Positions 48,789 to 59,610 of a DNA stretch of 64,000 nt are shown here, piece after piece. How positions within the stretch are numbered: the first letter of the stretch is position 1; each line of letters opens with the position of its first letter. The stretch is from Seleniivibrio woodruffii (GTDB taxonomy: Bacteria > Chrysiogenota > Deferribacteres > Deferribacterales > Geovibrionaceae), in contig NZ_JAJUIS010000002.1 in NCBI RefSeq assembly GCF_029267515.1, positions 62,001 through 126,000 of the forward strand. Reading direction: 5' to 3'. The notes beneath the pieces were generated by a model. The model had not been told where the DNA came from, made no database searches, and saw only the letters and a program-made list of their open reading frames with translations. The position numbers were made by a program, and so were the translations under genes.

Positions 48789-49490
48789 ATGAGCAGAGAG
48801 AAGACCGGAGCAATAATATACCGCCTAGTGAAGTATTCCGACAGTTCCGCCATTGCCATGGCTTTTTCGAAAGAATTCGGCAAGGTGAAACTGTTTGTGC
48901 CCAAAGCGTACACCAAAAAGGGCGGGGTGATGACCTTCATTCCAGGTCTGCTTGATATCGGCAGAAAGGACAGCGACCTCTCCAGATTTTACGCCTTCGA
49001 ACCGGATACGGCTTTTTATAAGTATCTGAATAATCATGAAATTATTCTTCGTCTGCACCTTGTGTTCGAAATATTGGACGGGCTTTATCAGATAGATATG
49101 GCGGACGAACGGTTATTTGAACTTATACTTAAAATAGACGACGTAAACTACAGAAAAATAACGCCTTATATGATATATTTCATGCTGAGACGCGCCGGTT
49201 TGATGTACGACACTGAAAACTGTGCCAACTGCTCATCCGACGAAGATATTTTCACCGTTGCTTCAAACGGAATGTACTGCCCCACATGTGCAAAAGAGCT
49301 TGATATAGACAGCTTCTGCGACAGGGAATCGGCATATATAATCCGTTGTTTCGGCAACGCCCCTCTTTATAAAGCTCTTACAATCAACAGGAAACAGGAG
49401 ATTCAGGTGCTTTCCGCCCTCGGCGCATATGCCGCTCATGTGTTTGAAAAACCCCTGAAAAGCCTGAAAACCATTATGGACATTATATAA
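48789..49490 (+). CDS. recO: DNA repair protein RecO
   Basis: N-terminal OB fold, CANCSSDE...CPTCAKE Zn site; 233 aa. Confidence 0.85.
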   Translation: MSREKTGAIIYRLVKYSDSSAIAMAFSKEFGKVKLFVPKAYTKKGGVMTFIPGLLDIGRKDSDLSRFYAFEPDTAFYKYLNNHEIILRLHLVFEILDGLYQIDMADERLFELILKIDDVNYRKITPYMIYFMLRRAGLMYDTENCANCSSDEDIFTVASNGMYCPTCAKELDIDSFCDRESAYIIRCFGNAPLYKALTINRKQEIQVLSALGAYAAHVFEKPLKSLKTIMDII

Positions 49491-49622
49491 AAGTGTAAAA
49501 AACAGTCTATAGGGAAAATTAATATATGTTATTTTCTTTACATTTTTCAAACGAATGGCTACACTTAATAAGTGCTTCACATATAACACAAATCAAAGGT
49601 ATACAAAATATAAGAGGTTATT

Positions 49623-50624
49623 ATGGAAAAGGGTGTTACGAATCTTAACAGATTCCTCATTGAGGAGCAGAGGGCATTTCCCGAAGCTACGGGCGACTTT
49701 ACCATGCTCATCGAATCGATTGCTTTCGCTTCCAAAATCATCAGCCGCGAAGTAAATAAAGCGGGTATAGTTAATATCATCGGAAAAGCTCAATCTGTTA
49801 ACGTCCACGGAGAAGAACAGCAGAAGCTGGACGTTTACGCCGACAAAAAAATGATTGAGGCAATGGATCACCTCGGAAAACTCTGCGCCATGGCTTCCGA
49901 AGAGAACGACGAGGTCATTCAGGTTCCCAAAGAATATCCGAAAGGGAAATATCTTGCGGTTTTCGACCCGCTCGACGGTTCAAGCAACATTGACGTGAAT
50001 ATCAGCATCGGAACAATCTTCGGCATCTATAAAAGACAGGATGGCGATACAGGAACTCCTTGCTGTAAAGACTTTATGCAGCCCGGACGCAAGATGGTTG
50101 CGGCTGGATACGTTATATACGGCTCCTCCACGATGATGGTGTATTCCGCAGGGAACGGAGTACACGGCTTTACACTCGACCCAAGCATCGGTGAATATAT
50201 CCTCAGCCACCCGAATATGAAAATTCCTGAATGTGGAAAGATTTACAGCATTAATGAGGCTAACTATCACCACTGGGACGAGCCCACGAGAAAGTTTGTT
50301 GAACATATAAAAAACAACACTGAAAGAACTTACACTGCTAGATACATAGGATCGCTGGTGGCGGATTTCCACAGAAACCTGCTTAAAGGCGGCGTTTTCC
50401 TCTATCCCGGCGACGAGAAGAACAAACGCGGCAAACTGCGTCTGCTCTATGAGTGCGCACCTCTTGCATATATCATAGAGAACGCTGGCGGAAGAGCAAC
50501 CAACGGTGCTCAGGACATTCTGGATATAGTTCCTGATACTCTCCACCAGAAAGAACCGCTTATCATCGGCTCTAAATATGAAGTTGAAACCTATCTGAAA
50601 TATCAGAGGGGCGAACTCAAATAG
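49623..50624 (+). CDS. fbp: Class 1 fructose-1,6-bisphosphatase
   Basis: AVFDPLDGSSNIDVNISIGTIFGIY; YIGSLVADFHRNLLKGGVFLYP. Confidence 0.97.
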   Translation: MEKGVTNLNRFLIEEQRAFPEATGDFTMLIESIAFASKIISREVNKAGIVNIIGKAQSVNVHGEEQQKLDVYADKKMIEAMDHLGKLCAMASEENDEVIQVPKEYPKGKYLAVFDPLDGSSNIDVNISIGTIFGIYKRQDGDTGTPCCKDFMQPGRKMVAAGYVIYGSSTMMVYSAGNGVHGFTLDPSIGEYILSHPNMKIPECGKIYSINEANYHHWDEPTRKFVEHIKNNTERTYTARYIGSLVADFHRNLLKGGVFLYPGDEKNKRGKLRLLYECAPLAYIIENAGGRATNGAQDILDIVPDTLHQKEPLIIGSKYEVETYLKYQRGELK

Positions 50625-50627
50625 ACG

Positions 50628-51452
50628 ATGCTCATAGGTGCGCATAAATCTATAACGGGTTCAATAGATAAAAGTATTGAGAGGGCACTTGCAGACGGCT
50701 GTGAGTGCCTTCAGATTTTTGTGAAAAACAAGAACAGATGGGAGGGCAAGCCGCTTTCCGAAGACGATGCTCTTGCTTTCGCATCCGCACTTGTCAGAAG
50801 CGGACTCAGGGTTTGTTCTCACGCTTCATATCTCATAAATCCCTCCGCTGTTAATCCTGAAACTGCTGATAGGTCTCTGATATCTTTTAAGGATGAGCTT
50901 TTGCGCTGTGACAGGCTCACCGTGCCTTTTCACGTTATACATCCGGGCGCGCACATGAAAGCGGGCGTGGAAGCCGGCATCGAAAGCGTCGCTGAGTTTC
51001 TGGACAGAGCTTATGATGATGGCGGATTTTCCGCTATGACGCTGCTGGAAACCACTTCTGGTATGGGAACATGTCTCGGTCACAGGGTTGATGAGATAGC
51101 CCGCATAATCGAAAAATGCAGAAACGGCGACAAAATAGGCGTATGTCTTGATTCATGCCACATTTTTGCGGCGGGATATGATATAGTCGGGGCATACGAT
51201 GAAGTTTTTGATGAATTTTTCCGTATTTTCGGGGATAAGATAAAGGTGTTTCATCTTAACGACAGCAAAAAGCCGCTTGGTTCGAGACTGGACAGGCACG
51301 AGCTGATAGCGGAAGGTGAAATAGGCGAAGAATTTTTCAGGAAAGCTGTTAACGATAAGAGATTTGAAAACGTTCTTGGCATACTTGAAACGCCAGTTGA
51401 AACGGATTATAAAAAAGAAATAATAAAACTGAAATCATACAGGGGGAAATAG
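50628..51452 (+). CDS. nfo: Deoxyribonuclease IV (endonuclease IV)
   Basis: IGAHKSITGSIDKSIERA, HPGAHMKAGVEAGI, CLDSCHIFAAGYD, HLNDSKKPLGSRLDRHE. Confidence 0.94.
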   Translation: MLIGAHKSITGSIDKSIERALADGCECLQIFVKNKNRWEGKPLSEDDALAFASALVRSGLRVCSHASYLINPSAVNPETADRSLISFKDELLRCDRLTVPFHVIHPGAHMKAGVEAGIESVAEFLDRAYDDGGFSAMTLLETTSGMGTCLGHRVDEIARIIEKCRNGDKIGVCLDSCHIFAAGYDIVGAYDEVFDEFFRIFGDKIKVFHLNDSKKPLGSRLDRHELIAEGEIGEEFFRKAVNDKRFENVLGILETPVETDYKKEIIKLKSYRGK

Positions 51453-52997
51453 ATGGAAATCACCGAAACTCCGGTCGTAACCATTATGAAAGAGCTTATC
51501 AAACCCGACAGAATCGCGGAAACGCATATTTCATATGTGTTTCTGAAAGACGATTATGTCTATAAAGTAAAAAAATCGGTGGATTTCGGATTCCTTGATT
51601 TCAGCTCCAAAAAGAAACGTAAGGCCATGTGTATACTGGAAAAAGAACTCAACGAGCGCTTTTGTAAGGATATCTATCTGGATGTGCTGAAAATCGTTCG
51701 CAAAGAAAAATCATTTGACCTTGTGAAATATGACAGTTCGCTCCTCACTATTGACTACTGTGTTAAAATGAAACGTATCAAGGACGACGCGTTCCTGTCC
51801 GCAAAGGTGGCAAGCGGCGAGGTTGCTGCGGAGGATGCGGTAAGGATAGGGGAGAACGTCGCGAAACTCTTTAAAAATATCAAAACAGATCCCTATGCTG
51901 CGGAGGCGAACGGAAGCTACGATATCGTGCGTTTCAACTGCGAGGAGAATTTTTCACAGACCGAAGGATATAAGGGCGGGCTGATTGACGCTGCACAGTT
52001 CGATTTCATAAAAAAACAGACCATAAAATTTCTGGATGAGAATAAAGAGATGTTCGAGCGCAGGCTGAAAGACGGCTACGTAGTTGACGGACACGGCGAT
52101 CTGCGCCTTGAACATATCTATATGGACGGTGACGATTTCGGTCTTATCGACTGTATTGAGTTCAACCAGAGGTTCAGGTTTAACGATGTTATGTCGGAAA
52201 TCGCATTCCTCAGCATGGAAGTTGACCAGATGGGGAAGACAGAATTTTCTGACGGGCTTCTGGAGGGCTTTTTCAGGGTATATGATGATGAGGATTCGAA
52301 AAAACTGCTCAACTTCTACCGCTGCTACAGGGCATACGTCCGCGCAAAAGTGACGTGTTTCCTGCTTGGTTCAAAGGATGAAAGCTGGGAGCACTATAAA
52401 AAGAACAGGGACGACGTTGCAAAGCTGATGAATATGGCGGCGCTCTATGCGGCAAATATGTTCGAAACAAAAAGCCTTATTTTTTATGGACTTATGGCTT
52501 CCGGTAAAACAAGGAATGCCAAGATGTTCAGTGAAGTTTTTCCTGTCAGGCACATCAATACAGACGTGGTGCGGAAAGTAATGCACGGTATTGACCCTGA
52601 AAGTAAAGTGCACGTTGATTTCGGCGTTGATATCTATTCAAAAGAAAACTCGCTGAAACTTTACGAAGAGCTTGGAATGATGGCTGAGACCAACAGAAAG
52701 CTGGGGCGCATGAGCGTCATTGACGGCAGTTTCAGCAAAACTGAGTATCTAGGCAGGGTGAACGTTTCATATAAAGGAAAGTTCTTAAAAGTGCGTTTTT
52801 TCGCCTCCGAAGAGGAGATAATGGCAAGGCTTGAGAAACGAAAAAATAAAATATGCGTCACCGACGGGCGCATCGAGATATATGAAAGTCAGAAGAAGAC
52901 CGCGCAGGACATAGGCGCGGATTTCGAAGTTGAAACAACAGGAAGAGCGGAAGACAACGCCATGAAAATACTGGGATTTCTGATTAATGAAGCATAA
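51453..52997 (+). CDS. Aminoglycoside phosphotransferase-like domain fused to P-loop kinase
   Basis: VVDGHGDLRLEHIYMDGDDFGLIDCIEF kinase-like part; FYGLMASGKTRNAKM Walker A C-terminal part. Confidence 0.88.
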   Translation: MEITETPVVTIMKELIKPDRIAETHISYVFLKDDYVYKVKKSVDFGFLDFSSKKKRKAMCILEKELNERFCKDIYLDVLKIVRKEKSFDLVKYDSSLLTIDYCVKMKRIKDDAFLSAKVASGEVAAEDAVRIGENVAKLFKNIKTDPYAAEANGSYDIVRFNCEENFSQTEGYKGGLIDAAQFDFIKKQTIKFLDENKEMFERRLKDGYVVDGHGDLRLEHIYMDGDDFGLIDCIEFNQRFRFNDVMSEIAFLSMEVDQMGKTEFSDGLLEGFFRVYDDEDSKKLLNFYRCYRAYVRAKVTCFLLGSKDESWEHYKKNRDDVAKLMNMAALYAANMFETKSLIFYGLMASGKTRNAKMFSEVFPVRHINTDVVRKVMHGIDPESKVHVDFGVDIYSKENSLKLYEELGMMAETNRKLGRMSVIDGSFSKTEYLGRVNVSYKGKFLKVRFFASEEEIMARLEKRKNKICVTDGRIEIYESQKKTAQDIGADFEVETTGRAEDNAMKILGFLINEA

Positions 52998-53973
52998 TTT
53001 TGACATCAAGCAGGTTAATTCGCCATTCGAGGATACGGCGTTCTTTGTGCGCAACGTATACAAAACTGAAGGATTTCTTTTCGACTGCGGCAGGCTTGGC
53101 GGTCTGACCAATTCAGAAGTGCTTTCCATATCTGAAATATTTATAAGTCACACACACATAGACCATTTCTACGGATTCGACAGGATACTGCGCGGGACGC
53201 TTCTTTCTGGGAAACGGTTCCGTGTTTTCGGACCGCAGGGCATCATTAAGAACGTGCGCGGCAAGATTGACGCTTATACATGGAATCTGATAAAAAGTTA
53301 TCCGGTAAGTTATGAGGTTATTGAGCTTAATTCCGGTAAAAAAGAGTATGATACTGCAGTTTTTTCCGCCGCGGACGGTTTTGAAATGGTAAGAGGCTCC
53401 ATAAAGCACGAAGACTTAATTCTTGGCGATGGTTTCAGACTGGATTTTGATATTTTCGATCACAGGGTACCGTCTGTGGGCTACAGGGTTTCCGAACGTG
53501 AGATGGTTGCCGTTAAAAAAGATGCTCTGGAAAACGGATTCCTCCCCGGAAAATGGATAGGAGAGCTGAAACGCAGGATACTTTCCGGTGAGCTTGACGG
53601 AGATATAGAGGCGGAAAGCTCTTCCGGGCTCGTAAAAATGACTATACGCGAGGCAGCGGAAAGGTTTATCGAACATGTTAAGCCGAAATCTGTCACTTTT
53701 ATAACAGACATCGCGCCCAGCAGTGAGAATTTTGAAAAGGCTGTGGCGCTGGCGAAAGACACGTCCGTTCTGCTTATTGAGTGCGTGTTTCTGGAAGAGG
53801 ATTTCGAGCACGCGGACATAAAAAAACACCTTACTATGACCCTTTCAAAGAGGATTTTCAGGGAGAGCGGCGCGGAAAAGGTACGTTTTTTCCATTTCGC
53901 ACCCCGTTACGATCAATGCCGCAGGGAGTTTTATGACAGGCTCCACAGCGACATGGAGGGATGTATTTACTGA
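52987..53973 (+). CDS. MBL-fold metallohydrolase, ribonuclease Z-like
   Basis: SHTHIDHFYGFDRIL motif, FITDIAPS..., C-terminal HFAPRY. Confidence 0.88.
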   Translation: MKHNFDIKQVNSPFEDTAFFVRNVYKTEGFLFDCGRLGGLTNSEVLSISEIFISHTHIDHFYGFDRILRGTLLSGKRFRVFGPQGIIKNVRGKIDAYTWNLIKSYPVSYEVIELNSGKKEYDTAVFSAADGFEMVRGSIKHEDLILGDGFRLDFDIFDHRVPSVGYRVSEREMVAVKKDALENGFLPGKWIGELKRRILSGELDGDIEAESSSGLVKMTIREAAERFIEHVKPKSVTFITDIAPSSENFEKAVALAKDTSVLLIECVFLEEDFEHADIKKHLTMTLSKRIFRESGAEKVRFFHFAPRYDQCRREFYDRLHSDMEGCIY

Positions 53974-54809
53974 TGACTGAACTGAAACCTTTCAAAGATC
54001 TGTCCGATGTCGAAGATATTGAACTGCACGATCTGGACTTTAAACGCGCGGAATCGGAAAATGTTGCACTGAAAGCAAATTACCCGCATTTTGAAAAACG
54101 AGGAGACATAGGCGTTCTGCTGGTGCACGGCTTTACGTCCAGCCCTCTTGAGATGCAGCCGCTTGCCGACTATCTTGCATTGCAAGGGTTCAGCGTTTAC
54201 AACGTCCGTCTTGCCGGACACGCATCGGATTATCATTATCTGAATATGACAGGCTACGACGACTGGTACGATTCAGTCAAATACGGGCTGTTTACTCTGA
54301 AACGCAACTGTAGAAAGGTTTTTGCCGCAGGTTCGTCCATGGGTGGTCTGATATCTCTTATGACCGTGCACCTGAACGGACTAGACGGTGCTGTGCTGAT
54401 GGCACCCTGCATAAGGATAAAGGCTCCTCTGGCATCCATTACTCCTGTTGTCAGCATGGTGATGCCTTATATGCCTAAGATAGGGTTTGATATGCAGTAT
54501 TCGGATATTTTTTACCACACATGGCCTATGAAAGGGGTGGCAGAACTTTATCGGTTCACCAGATACATTGAAAATGTTACGCAGCATTTTTCTATGCCGC
54601 TTCTGGGTTTTCAGTTTCCCGGTGACATGATTGTGAGCGCAAAGGCGACGAAAAATTTCTTTTCCGGCGTCGGCTCGAAAGATAAATTGTATGTTGAGTT
54701 TCCGAATAAAGACGGGCAAACTCATATCTTGACATCCCACCTGAATCAGCATAGAGATGAGATGTTTGCAAATATCGCCGTTTGGCTTAAAGACAGGAGC
54801 GAAAAATGA
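53961..54809 (+). CDS. Alpha/beta hydrolase (carboxylesterase-like)
   Basis: VLLVHGFTSSPLEMQPLADYLA; AAGSSMGGLISL nucleophile elbow. Confidence 0.9.
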   Translation: MYLLMTELKPFKDLSDVEDIELHDLDFKRAESENVALKANYPHFEKRGDIGVLLVHGFTSSPLEMQPLADYLALQGFSVYNVRLAGHASDYHYLNMTGYDDWYDSVKYGLFTLKRNCRKVFAAGSSMGGLISLMTVHLNGLDGAVLMAPCIRIKAPLASITPVVSMVMPYMPKIGFDMQYSDIFYHTWPMKGVAELYRFTRYIENVTQHFSMPLLGFQFPGDMIVSAKATKNFFSGVGSKDKLYVEFPNKDGQTHILTSHLNQHRDEMFANIAVWLKDRSEK

Positions 54810-55618
54810 CGGAAAGTCTGAAAATAGGCTTTATCGGAGCCGGAAACATGGCGGAAGCAACTATAAAAGGGCTTCTCGCATCCGAACTGAAAACTGAACT
54901 CGCCGTCAGCGATTCCAGCGTAGAGAGACTCGAAGTAATCCGTACTGTTTACGGGATTGAAGGCGTTACGAAAGATAATAAGAAAGTGGCGGATTTTGCT
55001 GAAATACTGGTTCTGGCTGTAAAACCTCAGATAATCTCCGTTGTTCTGCGCCAGCTCAAGGGCAGAGTGCGGGAAAAGCTCATCGTGTCCATAGCCGCAG
55101 GAGTGACCACTGAATATATCGAAAGCGTTCTTGGGGAGGATACGCGCATTGTACGCGTTATGCCCAATACGCCAGCGCTGGTTCTCAGCGGCGCTGCGGC
55201 TGTTTGCGGCGGAAAAGCGGCATCAGATGAAGATCTTGCGACGGTGAAATCAATATTCGATGCCGTGGGAAGCTGCATCATCGTTGACGAATCTAAGATG
55301 GATGCTGTAACAGGGCTTTCAGGCAGCGGTCCCGCATACGTTTATCAGTTCATAGAGGCGCTTAGTGATGCAGGGGTTAAAATGGGGCTTATGCGTGCGG
55401 ACGCAACCCTTCTTGCCGCGCAAACCGTTATGGGGGCGGCCAAAATGGTGCTTGAGACTAAAAAACACCCAGGCGAGCTGAAAGACAGCGTGACCTCACC
55501 CGGCGGAACGACAATTTGCGGTATCCATGAGCTTGAAAAGGGCGGGATGCGCGCCACTGTGATGAACGCAGTTGAAGCAGCGACTGAGAAATCCAGAGAG
55601 CTTGGTAAAAAGAAATAA
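54806..55618 (+). CDS. proC: Pyrroline-5-carboxylate reductase
   Basis: IGFIGAGNMAEATIKGLL; GLSGSGPAYVYQFIEALSDAGVKMGL; VTSPGGTTICGIHELE. Confidence 0.96.
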   Translation: MTESLKIGFIGAGNMAEATIKGLLASELKTELAVSDSSVERLEVIRTVYGIEGVTKDNKKVADFAEILVLAVKPQIISVVLRQLKGRVREKLIVSIAAGVTTEYIESVLGEDTRIVRVMPNTPALVLSGAAAVCGGKAASDEDLATVKSIFDAVGSCIIVDESKMDAVTGLSGSGPAYVYQFIEALSDAGVKMGLMRADATLLAAQTVMGAAKMVLETKKHPGELKDSVTSPGGTTICGIHELEKGGMRATVMNAVEAATEKSRELGKKK

Positions 55619-55749
55619 AAGGTGTGCAGATTTTTCTCTCATATGTGAAATATTTGCGTGCCTATCTTCTTGTAATTAGCTTATATATAACAAATATGTT
55701 GACAAAATGAAGTGGCATTTCTTTTGCATTATCCTTTGAGGAGGAAAAA

Positions 55750-56007
55750 ATGCGAAAATATAGAAATACCGTTTCGATTATTACTTTTGTGCTGTTTATT
55801 GTGTCGGCTGTGACGGGGTTCATAATATTTTTTATGCCACACGCTCCCCGACCGGATGTTGCTGCTGAAGCTGTGCGGGCTATCAGTTTCGGGCTGGTGA
55901 TGAAAAGAACCCATGAATATGGTGCTATGCTGATGGCGGTTGCTGCGCTGCTGCATATTTATCTTAACTGGGGCTCGTTAAAAAGCTATATAATTAAGAA
56001 CAGATAA
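55750..56007 (+). CDS. DUF4405-like small membrane protein (cytochrome b-like fold)
   Basis: 85 aa, two TM helices with MKRTHEYGAMLMAVAALLHIYLNWGSLKSYI. Confidence 0.8.
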   Translation: MRKYRNTVSIITFVLFIVSAVTGFIIFFMPHAPRPDVAAEAVRAISFGLVMKRTHEYGAMLMAVAALLHIYLNWGSLKSYIIKNR

Positions 56008-56034
56008 GAAAGGCGGTCTTGCGACCGCCTTTTA
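56008..56034. terminator. Bidirectional terminator between the DUF4405-like gene and leuB
   Basis: AAAGGCGGTCTTGCGACCGCCTTTT. Confidence 0.8.
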
Positions 56035-56036
56035 AG

Positions 56037-57122
56037 CTATATTCTTTCAGAAATAAGGTCGCCCATCCGGTCGGTTTTGACCAGTGTCTGTCCCGTCTTG
56101 TTCTTGTTAAAGATGTCGCCGGTTCTGTAACCCTCGTCCAGAACCTTCTGAATAGCGTTTTCGATGTCTGTTGCCGCAGCATCCATGCCGAGAGAATAAC
56201 GGCACATAAGAGCCGCAGACATTATTTGAGCGATGGGGTTTGCTATGTTCTGCCCGGCGATGTCTGGGGCTGTTCCGCCGATAGGCTCGTACAGACCGAA
56301 GTTAGATTCGTTGATTGAAGCGGAAGGGAGCATACCCAGTGAACCGGTGAGCATTGCCGCCTCGTCGGAGAGTATGTCGCCGAACATGTTTTCGGTAACC
56401 ACAACATCGAACTGGGAAGGCCAGCGAACAAGCTGCATTGCTGCGTTGTCCACATACATGTGGTTCAGTTCAACGTCGGGGTAGCTCTTGTGAACCTCTG
56501 TAACAACCTCACGCCACAGAATAGAGGACATGAGTACGTTTGCCTTGTCAACGCTTGTAACTTTCTTGCTGCGCAGTCTGGCGGCTTCAAAAGCGAGTTT
56601 TGCGATGCGCTCGACTTCGGGCTTGGTATAGAGCATGGTGTCCATACCCATTGTGCGTTCGGCGTTTATCTCTTTGGGCTGACCGAAGTAGATACCGCCT
56701 GTGAGCTCGCGGAAGAAAGCTATGTCGAGACCTTCAGGGATAAGCTCGTTTTTAAGTGAGCTTGCGTCTATGAGAGAGGGGAATATTTTAACCGGTCTGA
56801 TGTTGCAGAACAGGCTGAAATGTTTACGCAGGGGGAGCAGAGCGCCTCTTTCGGGCTGTTGTGCCGGAGGAAGATTTTCCCATTTGGGACCGCCCACTGA
56901 ACCGAAAAGGATAGCGTCTGATTTTTCGCAGAGTTCCAGAGTTGACTCGGGAAGGGGGGTGCCGTGGTTATCTATTGCGATACCGCCTATGTCGGCGAAT
57001 GAAAATTCGAATGTTTTATTATATTTTTCAGATACTTTGTTCAGGACTTTAATAGCCTGCTGCATCACTTCGGGTCCGATTCCGTCACCCGGTAAAACTG
57101 CTATTTTTGCCATGTGAAACAC
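56037..57122 (-). CDS. leuB: 3-isopropylmalate dehydrogenase
   Basis: [52 protein letters not shown]. Likely start at [13 protein letters not shown] (57113). Confidence 0.96.
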   Translation of the reverse strand: MFHMAKIAVLPGDGIGPEVMQQAIKVLNKVSEKYNKTFEFSFADIGGIAIDNHGTPLPESTLELCEKSDAILFGSVGGPKWENLPPAQQPERGALLPLRKHFSLFCNIRPVKIFPSLIDASSLKNELIPEGLDIAFFRELTGGIYFGQPKEINAERTMGMDTMLYTKPEVERIAKLAFEAARLRSKKVTSVDKANVLMSSILWREVVTEVHKSYPDVELNHMYVDNAAMQLVRWPSQFDVVVTENMFGDILSDEAAMLTGSLGMLPSASINESNFGLYEPIGGTAPDIAGQNIANPIAQIMSAALMCRYSLGMDAAATDIENAIQKVLDEGYRTGDIFNKNKTGQTLVKTDRMGDLISERI

Positions 57123-57194
57123 TCCTTATATTAGTTAACTATCAATTTTATGCCAATATATCTGTAAAGTCAAACTTTAATATGTTTAATAAAA

Positions 57195-58283
57195 CTACAT
57201 TGCATGTTCTCGTCTGTATATGATGTAAACTGCGAGACTGGCAAAAATTATTATGGGCAGAAAGCTGGACATGAATGGGCTGAGTACGCCGTTTTTGCCT
57301 AGTGAAGCGCATGAAGCAACACTCATCCAGAAGCCGAATCCCACTCCAAGTGATTTTGCGGCAACTTTAATATATGAATGGTTTCTGTTGAAGTCTACGC
57401 AGAGAGGAAATATCACAAGAATTATCACAAGAACGCTGACTGCATGTGCAAAAATTTTATATATCTGCATCATATATTTGGAAGTGTTAACGTTCTGATT
57501 TTTCATAACCTCCGCAACCTTGTATATGTCGCCTATGGAGACGAATTGAGGTTTAAGGAAAGGCATTTTTGAAAGTTCGTCAAAAATAGGTTTTTCAGTT
57601 ATTATGTTTCTGACATCATAAGTTTTTTTCGGGACGTTCATCATTTCGTATTTTTTCTGATTGAACAGTTTCCACTTGTTCCCGTCTTTTTTTGCTGAGT
57701 TATAGGTTTCTATGGATTCAACCTGCAATTTATCATTCAGAGTATATTCGGTGACGTAGTGAAACTCCATCTTTTCAGGGTCAAGAGCGGTTATGTGTAT
57801 GAACCTGTTTCCGTGGAGTTTCATCCAGATGTTAGTGAGAGAAGGGCGTATGTCCATCTCTTTCTTATAGATTATTTCCGCGGCATATTTTTCCCGCATA
57901 TACATGACTTTCGGGTTAATTGTGTTTGCTGTCAGAACGAGGAGCATGGATACAACTACGCCTGAGATGAGAAACGGCTGTATCAGGCTGCGTATCTTGC
58001 CGCCGAGTGAGACATACGCTACCAGTTCATTATTTTTTATAAGCGTAAGCATAACCAGCATTGTCGAAATGACTATGGACATCGGCATGGTCGTATAGAG
58101 CAGATACGGAACTTTCATGAGGTCGAATATCAGTACCTCAGTGATCGTTACAGCGTATTTGTCTATGAGGTCGGTGTGCATTGCGGCATTGGCGAGGAGT
58201 GAAATGACCCCTACAACAATCTGAACAACAACTGTATATTTAAGGAATAAGGTTATGACATATTTATCAAATTTAGATATCAT
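57195..58283 (-). CDS. lptG: LPS export permease, LptG/LptF family (YjgQ-like)
   Basis: 362 aa; YjgP/YjgQ TM architecture; second of a pair. Confidence 0.85.
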   Translation of the reverse strand: MISKFDKYVITLFLKYTVVVQIVVGVISLLANAAMHTDLIDKYAVTITEVLIFDLMKVPYLLYTTMPMSIVISTMLVMLTLIKNNELVAYVSLGGKIRSLIQPFLISGVVVSMLLVLTANTINPKVMYMREKYAAEIIYKKEMDIRPSLTNIWMKLHGNRFIHITALDPEKMEFHYVTEYTLNDKLQVESIETYNSAKKDGNKWKLFNQKKYEMMNVPKKTYDVRNIITEKPIFDELSKMPFLKPQFVSIGDIYKVAEVMKNQNVNTSKYMMQIYKIFAHAVSVLVIILVIFPLCVDFNRNHSYIKVAAKSLGVGFGFWMSVASCASLGKNGVLSPFMSSFLPIIIFASLAVYIIYRREHAM

Positions 58284-59332
58284 AGAACTCTCTCATAGGC
58301 GAAGATGCTCAGTATTCCGAAAAATATGTTCGGCACCCACGCGGCGAAGAAAGGATCGATGCTTCCCTCTGTTGCAATGTTCTGTGCAACGAGAAACATC
58401 ATATTATAAATGACTACTATGAAAACTGTGGATGGAACAGCCATGGTCTTTCCGCTTCTGTGGAAGAACATGCCGATACTCATTCCGAAAACGCACATGA
58501 TTATTGCTGCGAAGGGCATTGAAAAGCGTTTTGAGTATTCGAATTTATATATCGGATCCTCGTTGAAGTTTGCTCTGAGCTCGCTCATAGGCATGAGTCT
58601 TTCTGTTTTGATAGTCACTTTAGAAGCGTCAGAAAGTGGCGCATTTATGCTGAATTTCTCGAAATTTATTGTGGAGTGCATATTGTCTTCGCGGATTGTG
58701 GCTATACGTCCGTTGGAAAGCTCCAGAAGAAGACCTGCATCACCTGTGGGGATAATCTGCGCAGACTGTGCGGTTATAACCGAGTTCTTGTTCTTGTCAA
58801 TGATCATCAGACGTTCGTATTCAGTATCGCTCTTCTTCTTTTCCGCGTAGAAAACATAGCCTTTGAGTTCTTCGTAAAGCTCTTTTTCCTTGATATCTTT
58901 GATGGACACCAGTTTTGCCATTCTGAGTACGTTCTCTGCCGCCATAAAACTGCCTTTTGGCATGAAATAGGCACTCATCGCAATACCCATCAGGAAAACG
59001 CCTATGGCAAATATCATTGACGGCAAGAGAAAAAATCTTCTGCCAGCCCCGAAAGACCTCATGGCTATTATTTCGCTTTCAGAGGACATCCTGCCGAAAA
59101 CAAAGATAACGGCGAGAAGTGCCGACGTTGGTATGGTTATTACGAAAAATGAGGGGAGATAATATATCACCGTCTGGATTATCAGCCATGCCGGAACGCT
59201 TTTTGTGAAGAAAAGGTCTGACAGGTCAACGAGTTTATCCAGCAGCAGCAGAAGTACGAAAAATATGTTGCCGAGCAGAAAGATCGGCAGCAGTTCTTTC
59301 AGAATATATTTATGAATCAGTTTGAGTTTCAC
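58280..59332 (-). CDS. lptF: LPS export permease, LptF/LptG family (YjgP-like)
   Basis: 350 aa; LIHKYILKELLPIFLLGN..., MSSESEIIAMRSFGAG. Confidence 0.87.
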   Translation of the reverse strand: MKLKLIHKYILKELLPIFLLGNIFFVLLLLLDKLVDLSDLFFTKSVPAWLIIQTVIYYLPSFFVITIPTSALLAVIFVFGRMSSESEIIAMRSFGAGRRFFLLPSMIFAIGVFLMGIAMSAYFMPKGSFMAAENVLRMAKLVSIKDIKEKELYEELKGYVFYAEKKKSDTEYERLMIIDKNKNSVITAQSAQIIPTGDAGLLLELSNGRIATIREDNMHSTINFEKFSINAPLSDASKVTIKTERLMPMSELRANFNEDPIYKFEYSKRFSMPFAAIIMCVFGMSIGMFFHRSGKTMAVPSTVFIVVIYNMMFLVAQNIATEGSIDPFFAAWVPNIFFGILSIFAYERVL

Positions 59333-59606
59333 TGTAAAGCCTTATGACCGGAGTCTCTTTTTTTACGGTAACTTCGTCTATTCGGACTATGTAGTTGAGC
59401 GGGATATACGAGCGCTCAACATTTTTGAAGACCTCTTTCAGTTTTCCGTCGTCGGGAGAGATAATTATATCAGACTGCCCGATGAAGACTATGTCGGATA
59501 TCTCTATCAGCCCAAGGAACGAGGACGGATTAAGGTAGCTGGCGTGTATGGTCTGAACCTTTTTGTCTTCGTCTATAAAGATGATTTTATACAGTTTTTT
59601 GTTCAT
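59310..59606 (-). CDS. DUF1820-like protein
   Basis: 98 aa; KIIFIDEDKKVQTIHAS..FLGLIEISD...LKEVFKNVERSYIPLNYIVRIDEV. Confidence 0.75.
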   Translation of the reverse strand: MNKKLYKIIFIDEDKKVQTIHASYLNPSSFLGLIEISDIVFIGQSDIIISPDDGKLKEVFKNVERSYIPLNYIVRIDEVTVKKETPVIRLYSETQTDS

Positions 59607-59610
59607 TCGT